Counted from the first letter of the stretch, positions 27,225 to 35,275 are shown. The stretch is 64,000 nt of DNA from Flavobacterium sp. GSB-24 (GCF_027924665.1 NZ_AP027043.1:558001-622000), one strand, 5' to 3'. Program-made: numbers and translations. The notes: generated from the sequence alone by a model not told the origin.

Positions 27225-27335
27225 CGAATTAATAACCGTTTAAATAATAAATTGCAAATAAAGAAAAATTCCAAAATCCATTACGAATTTAATGTAATTG
27301 GAATTTGAAATTTCTCCACTTGGAATTTCCCTTAT

Positions 27336-28100
27336 CTATTTTTTAAACTGAAGCAAAGCATTTCTGCTAAAATCAGATAAAACTAGTTTACCCGTAATTG
27401 CAGCACGTTCGAAAAGAAGCGATTCCCAGTTTTCTGTATTTTCCCAAATAATCTTTTTCATTTCCTGCAAAGCTTCAGGATTGTATGAACTTAATTTTTG
27501 AGCAAAACTTTCAACGTCTGCATCAAGATCACGAATATCTTTTAAAACAGAATAAAGTCCTTTTTGAAAAGCCCAATCTGCCGATTTCCATTCATGTGCT
27601 GCTAAGGTCATTTCTGTCATTGCTGTTTTCCCTATTTTGCGAGAAACCGCAGGCTCAATTACAAAAGGTCCGATTCCGATTGCTAATTCCGATAATTTAA
27701 TATCACTTTGTGGAGTCGCAAAAACATAATCGCAGGCAGCAATAATTCCGACACCGCCCCCAACTGCTTTTCCCTGCACACGACCGATTATAATTTTATT
27801 GCAATTTCGCATTGCATTCAACAAATGGGCAAAACCAGAAAAAAATTCAGTTCCCTGGTCTTCATTTTCAACCTTTAAAAGTTCATCAAAAGAAGCGCCT
27901 GAACAAAAGGTTTTCTCACCTTCACTTTTTAAAATAATAACCGAAACATTTTCATTTCGGCTTAACGAATTAATTTCGGTGGTAAGCTGATCTAGTAATT
28001 GACGCGGAAAAGAATTACTTGCAGGATGACCAAACTGAACCGTTGCAATTGTATTTTGAAAAGAAGTTTCTAAACTTCCATTTAGATTTTCTGAACTCAT
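27336..28100 (-). CDS. Enoyl-CoA hydratase/isomerase family protein
   Basis: This 254-residue crotonase-fold protein shows the oxyanion-hole motifs 'TFCSGASFDELL' (about 68-79) and 'GRVQGKAVGGGVGIIAACD' (about 106-124). The acidic pair of classical hydratases is partly kept: 'PQSDIKLSELAIGIGPFV' supplies one glutamate. Substrate and exact reaction cannot be given. It lies at the end of a minus-strand run and is preceded by the tRNA region on the other strand. Confidence 0.85.
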   Translation of the reverse strand: MSSENLNGSLETSFQNTIATVQFGHPASNSFPRQLLDQLTTEINSLSRNENVSVIILKSEGEKTFCSGASFDELLKVENEDQGTEFFSGFAHLLNAMRNCNKIIIGRVQGKAVGGGVGIIAACDYVFATPQSDIKLSELAIGIGPFVIEPAVSRKIGKTAMTEMTLAAHEWKSADWAFQKGLYSVLKDIRDLDADVESFAQKLSSYNPEALQEMKKIIWENTENWESLLFERAAITGKLVLSDFSRNALLQFKK

Positions 28101-28205
28101 AAAAAATAGATTTAAACGTAAAGTTACGCTTTTGCAAAATATTTTGTCTGATTGATTTCTAAATTTGTTTTTTGAGAATTATTTGACTTTATTTGTTATG
28201 CTTTT

Positions 28206-28279
28206 GGGGGATTAGCTCATTTGGCTAGAGCGTCCCGATGAAAATCGGGAAGGTGACAGCTTGAATCCGACATTCTTCA
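28206..28279 (+). pseudogene. tRNA-like pseudogene 1 with a hairpin in place of the anticodon arm
   Basis: It begins GGGGGATTAGCTCATTTGGC, identical to the genuine tRNA-Ala at 28459 for the acceptor and D arms. The anticodon arm is replaced by TCCCGATGAAAATCGGGA (28233-28250), a 7-bp stem with a GAAA loop. The T arm (GACAGCTTGAATCCGAC) no longer pairs properly. It is not expected to be charged. Confidence 0.75.
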
Positions 28280-28290
28280 CAAAACAAAAG

Positions 28291-28364
28291 GGGGGATTAG
28301 CTCATTTGGCTAGAGTATCCCGATGAAAATCGGGAAGGTGACAGTTCAAATCCGATATTCTTCA
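28291..28364 (+). pseudogene. tRNA-like pseudogene 2
   Basis: This is the same design as copy 1, shifted 85 bases. It has the same GAAA-capped TCCCGAT hairpin at the anticodon position and a decayed T arm (ACAGTTCAAATCCGAT). It lies 11 bases after copy 1, separated by the spacer ACAAAACAAAAG. Confidence 0.75.
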
Positions 28365-28374
28365 CAAAACAAAA

Positions 28375-28448
28375 GGGGGATTAGCTCATTTGGCTAGAGT
28401 ATCCCGATGAAAATCGGGAAGGTGACAGTTCAAATCCGATATTCTTCA
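28375..28448 (+). pseudogene. tRNA-like pseudogene 3
   Basis: The copy is identical to copy 2 over its 74 bases and sits 84 bases downstream of it. The same spacer separates it from the functional tRNA-Ala. Confidence 0.75.
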
Positions 28449-28458
28449 CAAAACAAAA

Positions 28459-28532
28459 GGGGGATTAGCTCATTTGGCTAGAGTACTTGCCTGGCAGGCA
28501 AGGGGTGACCGGTTCGAATCCGGTATTCTCCA
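28459..28532 (+). tRNA. tRNA-Ala(GGC)
   Basis: A full cloverleaf can be drawn. The acceptor GGGGGAT pairs with ATTCTCC and includes the G3:U70 wobble that defines alanine tRNAs. The anticodon arm is CTTGC-CTGGCAG-GCAAG (anticodon GGC) and the T arm is ACCGG-TTCGAAT-CCGGT. The CCA end is not encoded. It is the only member of the four-copy array with a normal anticodon and T arm. Confidence 0.92.
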
Positions 28533-28545
28533 CTAATAATTAAAA

Positions 28546-28582
28546 AAATACCCAAACAGATATTGATTCTGTTTGGGTATTT
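28546..28582 (+). terminator. Terminator after tRNA-Ala
   Basis: AAATACCCAAACAGA / TCTGTTTGGGTATTT with a 7-base loop lies between the tRNA and the nuclease gene. Confidence 0.7.
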
Positions 28583-28598
28583 TCATTTATATCAAACT

Positions 28599-28847
28599 AT
28601 GTTTTACACTTATATTTTATATTCTTCTTCACTGAATAAATATTATATTGGATCTTGCCAAAATATCGAACAACGTCTAAATTATCATTTAAACAGCAGA
28701 AGTAAATTTACAAGAACAGCTAAGGATTGGAAAATAAAATATTTCGAAACTTTTCATACAAGAAGTGAAGCTTACCACAGAGAAATGCAAATTAAAAAAA
28801 TGAAAAGTAGAAAATACATTGAGAATCTTATAGCTACAAAAGGCTAA
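28599..28847 (+). CDS. Single-domain GIY-YIG nuclease
   Basis: The 82-residue protein is a minimal GIY-YIG (URI) domain: 'YTYILYS' and 'YYIGS' give the GIY and YIG strands. The likely catalytic residues are R26 (EQRLNYH), E62 (YHREMQ) and N76 (IENLI). I use the ATG at 28599; a frame opening at 28563 adds 12 residues that overlap the terminator. The last codons, GGC then TAA, fall in sequence matching the tRNA D-loop word GGCTAGAG, so the stop lies in tRNA-derived DNA. Such small nucleases are frequent in Bacteroidota genomes; their role is not settled, and mobility is inference. Confidence 0.85.
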   Translation: MFYTYILYSSSLNKYYIGSCQNIEQRLNYHLNSRSKFTRTAKDWKIKYFETFHTRSEAYHREMQIKKMKSRKYIENLIATKG

Positions 28848-28896
28848 AGTATCCCATGGATCGGGAAGGCGATCGGTTCGAATCCGATATTCTCCA
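28842..28896 (+). pseudogene. 3' part of a tRNA-like sequence after the nuclease gene
   Basis: From GGCTAAAGTATCCC onward the sequence follows the tRNA-like copies. It has a damaged TCCC...GGGA arm, then an intact T arm (ATCGG-TTCGAAT-CCGAT) and the acceptor strand ATTCTCC plus A. The 5' half (acceptor strand and D stem) is missing and is replaced by the end of the nuclease frame. Confidence 0.7.
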
Positions 28897-28899
28897 CAG

Positions 28900-28929
28900 A
28901 AACCGTATTACTTAGTTGTGATACGGTTT
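28900..28929 (+). terminator. Terminator hairpin
   Basis: AAACCGTAT / ATACGGTTT with a 12-base loop is followed by a T run directly after the tRNA fragment. Nothing else is recognised up to 29135. Confidence 0.65.
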
Positions 28930-29135
28930 TTTATTTAGATAGCGACAAAAAACGTAGAATGGAAATTTAAACTTCAACAATAGCCTTTTGCATTAATATC
29001 TAATAGCAGAATTACAGCTTTTAAAAGACAACCTGCACAAATAAAAACATTTTTAAGTAACTTACATTAAATTATAACCTTAGCAAAATTTAAGCTTTAC
29101 CATACAAATTACTAATCTGTAAAATCGACTTAAAA

Positions 29136-29489
29136 ATGACATTATTATTACGATGGTTATTACTACCAATAATAGCTTTGATTGCATTATTATTCTGGAA
29201 AGGAAGTCCGCTTCTTTTAAAATCAACATTATTAATTATTCCGCTAGCTTTAATTATTGGCTGGTTTGCTCATGAAGGCGCTTTTAGCGGAAGCGGCGGA
29301 TTAGAAAAAGTATATGGTTTATTAACCTTAATTGGTTTTCTATTATTTTACGAAATCGGAATGTTGATCGATCGTTATTATCTAGTCAAAAAAAGCATTA
29401 TTTCTGCGGAAGATGACATATTACTAATAATCGGATTAGTTCTCTTAATTGTATCTGTTATTTATTTTGTAATAATAATTTCAGAATAA
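29136..29489 (+). CDS. Hypothetical four-helix membrane protein
   Basis: This is a 117-residue, very hydrophobic protein with four predicted membrane segments ('LLLRWLLLPIIALIALLFW', 'LLIIPLALIIGWFA', 'VYGLLTLIGFLLFYEIGML', 'LLIIGLVLLIVSVIYFVIII'). A small glycine/serine turn (AFSGSGG) lies in the middle. I do not recognise the family. Confidence 0.6.
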   Translation: MTLLLRWLLLPIIALIALLFWKGSPLLLKSTLLIIPLALIIGWFAHEGAFSGSGGLEKVYGLLTLIGFLLFYEIGMLIDRYYLVKKSIISAEDDILLIIGLVLLIVSVIYFVIIISE

Positions 29490-29655
29490 AACCATAATTA
29501 AGCATTATTATCAAAATTATTATTTAGAAGTTTTGGACCAAAGAATTCTTTTATGGCATCATTTTTTTTCTAAAAAAATGTCCTAATTTATTATATTTAA
29601 AACTAAACCAGTATCTCGTTCAAATTTCATCGAATCAATTTTGTAAAAAAATTTA

Positions 29656-30066
29656 ATGATGAAAAAATTAATAGTTTTACTAAGTCTAGTTTTTATGTAT
29701 TCATGTTCATCTGACGAAAGTCAAGATGTTATGAGTATTGATGGTGGTTATAATATCAATGCTAAAATTAATCCTCCTCAGTGGATTCAAGGAACATGGA
29801 TTGACTCTAAAGGTCAAATATTTGAATTTACAAAATCTGATATTACTTGTAACTCTTATGGAAATCTTTATTCGGCTAAAGGAGAAGTACAGTATTACAT
29901 CATTCAGGATGAAGATCCAGAAATTACGCAAACACAAACCGATGATTCTTATATTTTACAATATAAAAATTCTGCTTCTTCCAAAAGAACTTATAATTTT
30001 GTCAAAATATCAGATACAGAAATAGAATCTAAAGGAGCTTTTAAAGGAATTTATACTAAAAAATAA
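29656..30066 (+). CDS. Small lipoprotein
   Basis: The 136-residue protein has a lipoprotein signal ('IVLLSLVFMYSCSSDES', Cys at about 17). A compact beta-rich domain follows ('QWIQGTWIDSKGQIFEFTKSDI' then 'AKGEVQYYIIQ'), the pattern of small lipocalin-like lipoproteins of Bacteroidota. Function is unknown. It is followed by a terminator. Confidence 0.65.
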   Translation: MMKKLIVLLSLVFMYSCSSDESQDVMSIDGGYNINAKINPPQWIQGTWIDSKGQIFEFTKSDITCNSYGNLYSAKGEVQYYIIQDEDPEITQTQTDDSYILQYKNSASSKRTYNFVKISDTEIESKGAFKGIYTKK

Positions 30067-30094
30067 AATCTGCCTTTTTATAAAATAAACGATA

Positions 30095-30125
30095 AAAACC
30101 GCATAGCAACTAGTTATGCGGTTTT
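30095..30125. terminator. Bidirectional terminator
   Basis: AAAACCGCATA / TATGCGGTTTT lies between the lipoprotein gene and a convergent small gene; A and T tracts on both sides allow use in both directions. Confidence 0.75.
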
Positions 30126-30129
30126 ATTT

Positions 30130-30306
30130 TTATTTTTCATTCGCCGAATCCTCAGCATTTACATCGTCTTTATCTGTTTTTTTGAAATCATTATTCAGCA
30201 AATTTTCCAATTTCCTTTTTTCTTTTTGGTTTTTTCTGAGTGTCAAAATAACCAAGATGATAACCAATAGCGCTACAACTCCTATTACAATCCAATTAAT
30301 TTCCAT
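30130..30306 (-). CDS. Small single-pass membrane protein
   Basis: A 58-codon frame starts at an ATG at 30304-30306. It encodes MEINWIVIGVVALLVIILVI, one membrane segment, followed by a basic stretch (LRKNQKEKRKLENLL) and an acidic tail ending in EDSANEK. The pattern is a small membrane protein with a cytoplasmic charged tail. The function is not recognised. Confidence 0.6.
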   Translation of the reverse strand: MEINWIVIGVVALLVIILVILTLRKNQKEKRKLENLLNNDFKKTDKDDVNAEDSANEK

Positions 30307-30466
30307 AGTTTGAATTTTAATTAAATGTAAAGATTTTAATTATTAAGCATATTATCAAAAGGTTAAGTGTTTCTTTAAAGTTAAACAATGCCAATTCCCG
30401 AAATATTTCTTTATTTTTATTTTTGTCAAAATCTAAACAAGTAAACCTTTCGGACAATAAAAACAA

Positions 30467-30919
30467 ATGGAGCAAACCTTAAAAATTAAATTATTCCCTT
30501 TATTACTAAAACTTTCTATAACTGCGATTACAATTTTCATTGTTACTTTTATACAAATTTACTGGGCAATGGGAAGCCTTTCTGAAAGAAGTTCAAGCAG
30601 CTGTCTCGACTGTTCTTTTTCTTATGACGCTTATTTAATGTCTTTCATTTGTTCAATTTTATTATCAATAGTTTTTCGGTTTCTTTCTTTCCTTAAAAAC
30701 AGCTATTCAATAGTTTTTCTTCAATTATTATTCTTAATTTCAATATGGTTTTTCTGGAATTACAGCATTTTTGTTGATCGAGAATCTTCGTGGAGCACAT
30801 TTCTATTTACAGAAGAATTGCTTCATACGCTTACATTGTCATTTTTACCTATTTCCATTTTATCTATAATTACAGTATTTACATTACATTATATTCTAAA
30901 AAAGCATGAGTCGAAATAA
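30467..30919 (+). CDS. Hypothetical four-helix membrane protein
   Basis: This 150-residue protein has four hydrophobic segments. A short loop between the first two contains 'SSSSCLDCSFSYD', whose CxxC could be redox-active or bind a metal. I do not recognise the family. It stands between unrelated small genes. Confidence 0.55.
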   Translation: MEQTLKIKLFPLLLKLSITAITIFIVTFIQIYWAMGSLSERSSSSCLDCSFSYDAYLMSFICSILLSIVFRFLSFLKNSYSIVFLQLLFLISIWFFWNYSIFVDRESSWSTFLFTEELLHTLTLSFLPISILSIITVFTLHYILKKHESK

Positions 30920-31034
30920 AAAATAGTATTGAGATTCGATCTCATTATCAGTATATTTCTTTATATAAATTTCAAAATAATCGTTAAAAACAAACCGCTG
31001 ATTGTTTAATTATGTTTCATTAAAATCTTAAATA

Positions 31035-31595
31035 ATGTCTGAATTAAGTTCTTTATTCTCTAAAGTAAAAATCACAAAAGCGCAGCTAGAAAATTTTTTA
31101 AAAAGCGCTCCCGAAAAACCAACCTTAAACGACAACTGGCAAAAATGGTGGGACAGCCGTGAAATGTATTCTAAAATGGATTTAACGCCAGAATATCTTC
31201 GTTCCTACAATGAAAAAACCAATCAGGAAGTTCTTGATGGATGGATGGAATACAAACAAGCAATGGCTTTTTCAGACTATGATGAAGCGAAAGAAGAATG
31301 GCAATGGGGATTGTTGTTTTTCAGTGAAAATTATGTTGAAATGCTGCCCATGCTTGCTTTTATCGTCAGTATGGAAAAATTCGTTACCGAAAGCACGGAA
31401 AACAGAGCAATAGTTTACCCATACTTTTGGGGAGACAGCAATGTTGATGCTTATATTTATTTCAAAAATGAAAAAGCAGTATTAAGTCCGCAAGTAAAAA
31501 GCACTTCTGATGTGAATGTCGCTCTAATGGAAAATACTATAGTTTGTCTGGATCAAAAATGGGAGGATTTGTCTAAAAACATGGAAATGGATTAA
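31035..31595 (+). CDS. Hypothetical cytoplasmic protein
   Basis: The 186-residue protein has no signal or membrane segment and is rich in Trp and acidic residues ('NDNWQKWWDSREMYSKMDL', 'AKEEWQWGLLFFSENYVEML'). The shape, a helical acidic domain followed by 'YPYFWGDSNVDAYIYF', is like some immunity proteins, but no toxin is adjacent. Treat the function as unknown. Confidence 0.6.
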   Translation: MSELSSLFSKVKITKAQLENFLKSAPEKPTLNDNWQKWWDSREMYSKMDLTPEYLRSYNEKTNQEVLDGWMEYKQAMAFSDYDEAKEEWQWGLLFFSENYVEMLPMLAFIVSMEKFVTESTENRAIVYPYFWGDSNVDAYIYFKNEKAVLSPQVKSTSDVNVALMENTIVCLDQKWEDLSKNMEMD

Positions 31596-31650
31596 ATCCG
31601 AAAGCATTTAAAGTAGATAGCGTGGATTTGTAAAAAATTTTCACTTATTA

Positions 31651-32058
31651 TCAAACTTCTTCCTTCATGTATTTTAAGTAATACTTCAAAAAATACAAAG
31701 GAAAAAATGCCCCAGCAACTGGTATGTATATACCCCAAAGAGCCTCATAATTCATAGTCTGCTTTTGTACAATCATTAATAAAATAGAGATAAGAATAGG
31801 AAATATGTAGTAAGTTCTTTTTTCGTTTTCTCTATCAAAATAAATAAATATTGACGAAAGGAATAAAAGGGCATACAAGAACAGATTAAACATAGAAATC
31901 AGAATCAATCCTCTATCATTGTATTTGTAATAAAAATAGGTTAAGAATAGTAATAAAATAAATCCAACGACAAAGTTTGGAATCAAAAACGATCCCCATT
32001 TATAGCTCATAAAAGCATAAAAGACAAAAAAGAAGAACAAGAAAAAATAATTCCACAT
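31651..32058 (-). CDS. Hypothetical membrane protein
   Basis: The 135-residue protein has four to five hydrophobic segments ('FFLFFFFVFYAFM', 'VVGFILLLFLTYFYY', 'LFLYALLFLSSIFIYF', 'FPILISILLMIV'). No family was recognised. The stop lies 55 bases from the preceding plus-strand gene, to which it is convergent. Confidence 0.55.
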   Translation of the reverse strand: MWNYFFLFFFFVFYAFMSYKWGSFLIPNFVVGFILLLFLTYFYYKYNDRGLILISMFNLFLYALLFLSSIFIYFDRENEKRTYYIFPILISILLMIVQKQTMNYEALWGIYIPVAGAFFPLYFLKYYLKYMKEEV

Positions 32059-32119
32059 AACTTTTAAACTTTCATTTTAAAAAAATCTTCACGTCTTAAC
32101 GCCTTTGTGCATAGAAAAT

Positions 32120-33079
32120 CTACCTCAACAAAAACCCCATTCGAATAGACCCATAAAAATAACCTCGATTAGTATCATTAATATCACCTTTTGATTCGCG
32201 TCCGCGGTAGAGGAAAGAATACGAAATATTGAAATTATTGTGACGGTATTTTAAACCTGCTTCACCATTAAAACGAAGTGGAACCAAATCGAAGGTAATT
32301 GGGTTGGTATGATTAAACAAGCTTCCTTCGATTGTGGCATCGTAAAATTGGTAATTGACACTTGGTGCCATGTAGAAATAAAACTCCCTTATGTTGGGCT
32401 GTGCTTCTGAATTTACAGAAGCATGATACATATTAGAATTGTAAATTGGTGTCAGTCTTTTAAAACCAAATCTTGCCATAAAACCTGTTGAAACACCTGT
32501 ATAAATTGTTCCCAGCCTGCCTTCTGACTGAAAGTACAGATCGACAAAATCGTTGTGTTTTGAAGGAAACATTTTTTTAGCATACATTACATGCGCTTGT
32601 ATTCCAAAAGCGTTGTGAAGTTGATGCTCCCAACCGTATACTTTTTTGTAGCCAATTAAATTATGAAAACCTACCTGTGTTTCTTCTCCTAAAGCATTTG
32701 GTCCCATAAAGCCCAGCTGAAAATCGGTTTTTAAAACTGACTCACTTTGATAAAAAAAGCTTCTCCCTGCTTCTGCAAAAAGATAGGCAGTAAAGGGCCG
32801 ATCGCTTACATACTCTGCTTCTTTATTTATAAATCTCGGATTATAAATATATTGTCCGATACGGAACTCTGTTACTTTTTTATTGATTTTCGGATTTTCA
32901 TTCTTTGATAAAAAACGATAAAAAATCTCCAATCCGTTAGTGTAATACATGTCATTTTTAGACGAAGTATACAAATCGTTATCCGATATAAAACCTATTT
33001 CTGAAGTTTTTCCTTGTCCAAAAGTCAACGTTACTGTTAATATCAGAAAAGCAAAAAAAGTCTTTTTACTTTTTCCCAT
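32120..33079 (-). CDS. Lipid A deacylase LpxR family protein
   Basis: LpxR-type enzymes remove the 3'-acyloxyacyl chain of lipid A in the outer membrane. The start at 33079 gives a signal peptide ('FFAFLILTVTLTFGQG') and 319 residues. The family motif around the calcium site is visible as 'DNDLYTSSKNDMYYTNGLEI', and the rest shows beta-barrel strands ending in 'IRMGFLLR' with aromatic girdle residues. The start codon overlaps the end of mtgA by 14 bases, so the two are translated together. The longer frame from 33124 adds 15 residues without a signal. Confidence 0.8.
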   Translation of the reverse strand: MGKSKKTFFAFLILTVTLTFGQGKTSEIGFISDNDLYTSSKNDMYYTNGLEIFYRFLSKNENPKINKKVTEFRIGQYIYNPRFINKEAEYVSDRPFTAYLFAEAGRSFFYQSESVLKTDFQLGFMGPNALGEETQVGFHNLIGYKKVYGWEHQLHNAFGIQAHVMYAKKMFPSKHNDFVDLYFQSEGRLGTIYTGVSTGFMARFGFKRLTPIYNSNMYHASVNSEAQPNIREFYFYMAPSVNYQFYDATIEGSLFNHTNPITFDLVPLRFNGEAGLKYRHNNFNISYSFLYRGRESKGDINDTNRGYFYGSIRMGFLLR

Positions 33080-33851
33080 CACCTTTATAATTGATTTTTC
33101 CAACGTATCGCATTTCGCGCACAATTCGTTCTTTTCTTCTATTTATATAACTTGAAGAACCTGTAGCCTTAAATTTTCTTGGATTTGGAAGAATGGCCGC
33201 AATTCCTGCCGCCTGCATTGGTGTTAAACTCGAAGCGTCTCGACGATACCAGTGTTCTGTTGCCGCATAAGCGCCGTAAACACCATCGCCCATTTCAATA
33301 CTATTGAGGTAAACTTCCATAATACGCTCTTTGCCCCAAATCAATTCTATTAAAACCGTAAAATAAGCTTCGAGACCTTTTCGCAAATAACTTTTTCCCT
33401 GCCATAAAAAGACGTTTTTGGCGGTTTGCTGCGAAATAGTACTTCCGCCGCGAATTCGGCGTCCGCGTTCATTGCTTTTATAGGCTTTTTGAAGTGCTTT
33501 AAAATCAAAGCCATTATGCGTTAAGAAAGTAGCGTCTTCACTAGCAATTACTGCTTTTTGCAAATTCATTGAGATTTTCTCAATTGGTTCCCAATCGTGA
33601 TCAAAATAAACTTCCTTTCCTCCCATTTTATTTTCGATAGCTCGAATGATCATTAAGGGCGTAAAAGGAACGGGAACATATTTAAAAAATATAACCGACC
33701 CAATTGATAGTCCGAAAAACCATAAAGCTGCTTTAATAAAAAACCACTTTATTTTTTCTCCCAAAGATCGATTTCCTTTTTTAGGAGACGATTTTGGTTT
33801 TGGTTTCGCTGCGGTTGTTTTTTTTGGTACTGGTTTTTTGGGTGCTGCCAT
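33066..33851 (-). CDS. mtgA: Monofunctional peptidoglycan glycosyltransferase
   Basis: This is a GT51 enzyme of 261 residues that polymerises lipid II glycan strands. A basic Pro/Lys-rich N-terminus and one membrane anchor ('WFFIKAALWFFGLSIGSVIFF') lead to the catalytic domain. The catalytic Glu lies in 'AVIASEDATFLTHNGFD', and further motifs are 'GGSTISQQTAKNVFL' and 'GKERIMEVYLNSIEMGDGVYGA'. The start at 33851 overlaps the stop of the oxidoreductase gene in a TAATG junction. A longer frame from 33926 would be read inside that gene. Confidence 0.93.
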   Translation of the reverse strand: MAAPKKPVPKKTTAAKPKPKSSPKKGNRSLGEKIKWFFIKAALWFFGLSIGSVIFFKYVPVPFTPLMIIRAIENKMGGKEVYFDHDWEPIEKISMNLQKAVIASEDATFLTHNGFDFKALQKAYKSNERGRRIRGGSTISQQTAKNVFLWQGKSYLRKGLEAYFTVLIELIWGKERIMEVYLNSIEMGDGVYGAYAATEHWYRRDASSLTPMQAAGIAAILPNPRKFKATGSSSYINRRKERIVREMRYVGKINYKGDGKK

Positions 33852-34963
33852 TATATTAAATCTGCTAATTCTGTTCCTATTAAACTGCCTATTGCTACTC
33901 CCATTCCGCCTAAACGCACTCCACAAAACACGTTTTCAGACAGTTGAGAAACAACAGGATTTTTACTGTTTCCGACTCCCATAATACCGCTCCATCGATG
34001 CGCGATCTGAAAATCCTGATTTGGTAAAATTACATTTTTCAGCAAATCTTCCAATTTATTTTGTACAATTTTCGTCTGTCCAAATTCGATTGTGGTTTCT
34101 GCTTCAAAATCTAAATTTCGTCCTCCTCCTAATAAAATTCGATTATCAATATTTCTAAAATAATAATAACCGCGATCTAAATGAAACGTTCCTCTTATAT
34201 CTAAATTGTGAATGGGTTCTGTAATTAAAACTTGTGCCCTTGCGGGTTTTACAGCTCCGCTGGTTAAAGATCCCGCAAAACCATTTGTTGCAAAAAGCAA
34301 TTTATGGGTTGTAAAATTAAAATTGTTCACAACAACTTCAACATGATTTCCCGCATCTGCATAAGAAGTTACCGTTTGCTGATTTAGAATTAAAATATTG
34401 GCAGAAACTGCCTGCTTCAATAATTCCTGCATCATATTTCCAGTATCAATCTGCGCTTCAAACGGATTAAAAATCAAATATTCCTGAATATTTCCAAATC
34501 CAAAACGGTCTATTTCTTTAGAAAAAACATCAGCTTTGAAAAGTGGTTTTAGTACTTCATTAATAAAAGAAGTTTTAGAAACACATTCATTAAATCCGAA
34601 TTCATCTTCTTTCAAAAACAATTCATATCCTCCGTAAGGTTTAAAATCGATCGCAGAATCTCCTAATCTTTTTCGAAGCAGTTGCAAACCTCTCCAGCGT
34701 TTTTCTATAAGATTTACTACATCATCTTCTGAATGTGTTTTTAAATCTTCCAAAATTTCAGAAAGGCTTCCGAAACACGCAAAACCAGCATTTTTTGTAC
34801 TTGCACCCTGAGGCAGCATTCCTCTTTCGAGAACAAGAATCTTAGCCGTTGGAAATCTTTCGCGTAAGCGCAATGCCGTATGCAGGCCAACGATTCCGCT
34901 TCCCACAATTGTATAATCAATATTCGTGAACCAGTTTTTTAATTCCCAATAACTTAATTCCAT
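33851..34963 (-). CDS. FAD-dependent oxidoreductase (DAO family)
   Basis: The 370-residue flavoprotein has an N-terminal Rossmann motif 'IVGSGIVGLHTALRLRERFP' (about 19-38) followed by 'VLERGMLPQGASTKNAG'. Near the end is 'RWSGIMGVGNSKNPVV' and a closing 'CGVRLGGMGVAIGSLIG', typical of DadA/GlyOx-like proteins. It probably oxidises an amine or amino acid, but substrate assignment is not possible. It is translationally coupled to mtgA and lpxR, which may just reflect compact packing. Confidence 0.85.
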   Translation of the reverse strand: MELSYWELKNWFTNIDYTIVGSGIVGLHTALRLRERFPTAKILVLERGMLPQGASTKNAGFACFGSLSEILEDLKTHSEDDVVNLIEKRWRGLQLLRKRLGDSAIDFKPYGGYELFLKEDEFGFNECVSKTSFINEVLKPLFKADVFSKEIDRFGFGNIQEYLIFNPFEAQIDTGNMMQELLKQAVSANILILNQQTVTSYADAGNHVEVVVNNFNFTTHKLLFATNGFAGSLTSGAVKPARAQVLITEPIHNLDIRGTFHLDRGYYYFRNIDNRILLGGGRNLDFEAETTIEFGQTKIVQNKLEDLLKNVILPNQDFQIAHRWSGIMGVGNSKNPVVSQLSENVFCGVRLGGMGVAIGSLIGTELADLI

Positions 34964-35074
34964 CTTTTCTAAATTCCAATATTGGGTTAAATTACAATTT
35001 TTTAAATTCCAAAACTACTATGAGTTTTTTTTTGGCGAGCTTACAAATATTTAACTAATATAATTTTCAACTCA

Positions 35075-35161
35075 TTGTCAAGCTGAGCGTCCCGAGACTT
35101 CGGGAGAAACCCGCCCCTATTATGTCCTTCTCCCGAAGTCTCGGGACGCTCAGCTTGACAA
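35075..35161. repeat. Long perfect inverted repeat (34-bp arms), GCTGAGCG type
   Basis: Arms 35075-35108 and 35128-35161 are perfect reverse complements (TTGTCAAGCTGAGCGTCCCG inward) with a 19-base loop. Each arm contains its own TCCCGA-N4-TCGGGA palindrome (35090-35105 and 35131-35146). It lies between divergent genes. Confidence 0.88.
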
Positions 35162-35182
35162 ACATGATTACAATTGTCTAAA

Positions 35183-35275
35183 GTAAAATTGGAATTTGGA
35201 TTTTAAATCTTGGAATTTTTATCTAAGTTTTAACAATAATTGGGATTTGGAATTTAAAAGATTGGAATTTTATTG
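35183..35275. repeat. TTGGAATTT word repeats
   Basis: Four copies of (A)TTGGAATTT or TTGGGATTTGGAATTT occur within 93 bases of the S9 peptidase leader. Together with the inverted repeat they account for most of the 34964-35314 gap. Confidence 0.5.

Noticed and set aside
28206-28532. CRISPR array or simple tRNA cluster
   Set aside because: The repeat unit is a tRNA and the spacers are identical; only the last copy has a usable anticodon.
28563-28598. Upstream extension of the GIY-YIG gene
   Set aside because: It overlaps the terminator arm and adds residues unlike the family; the ATG at 28599 gives the normal N-terminus.
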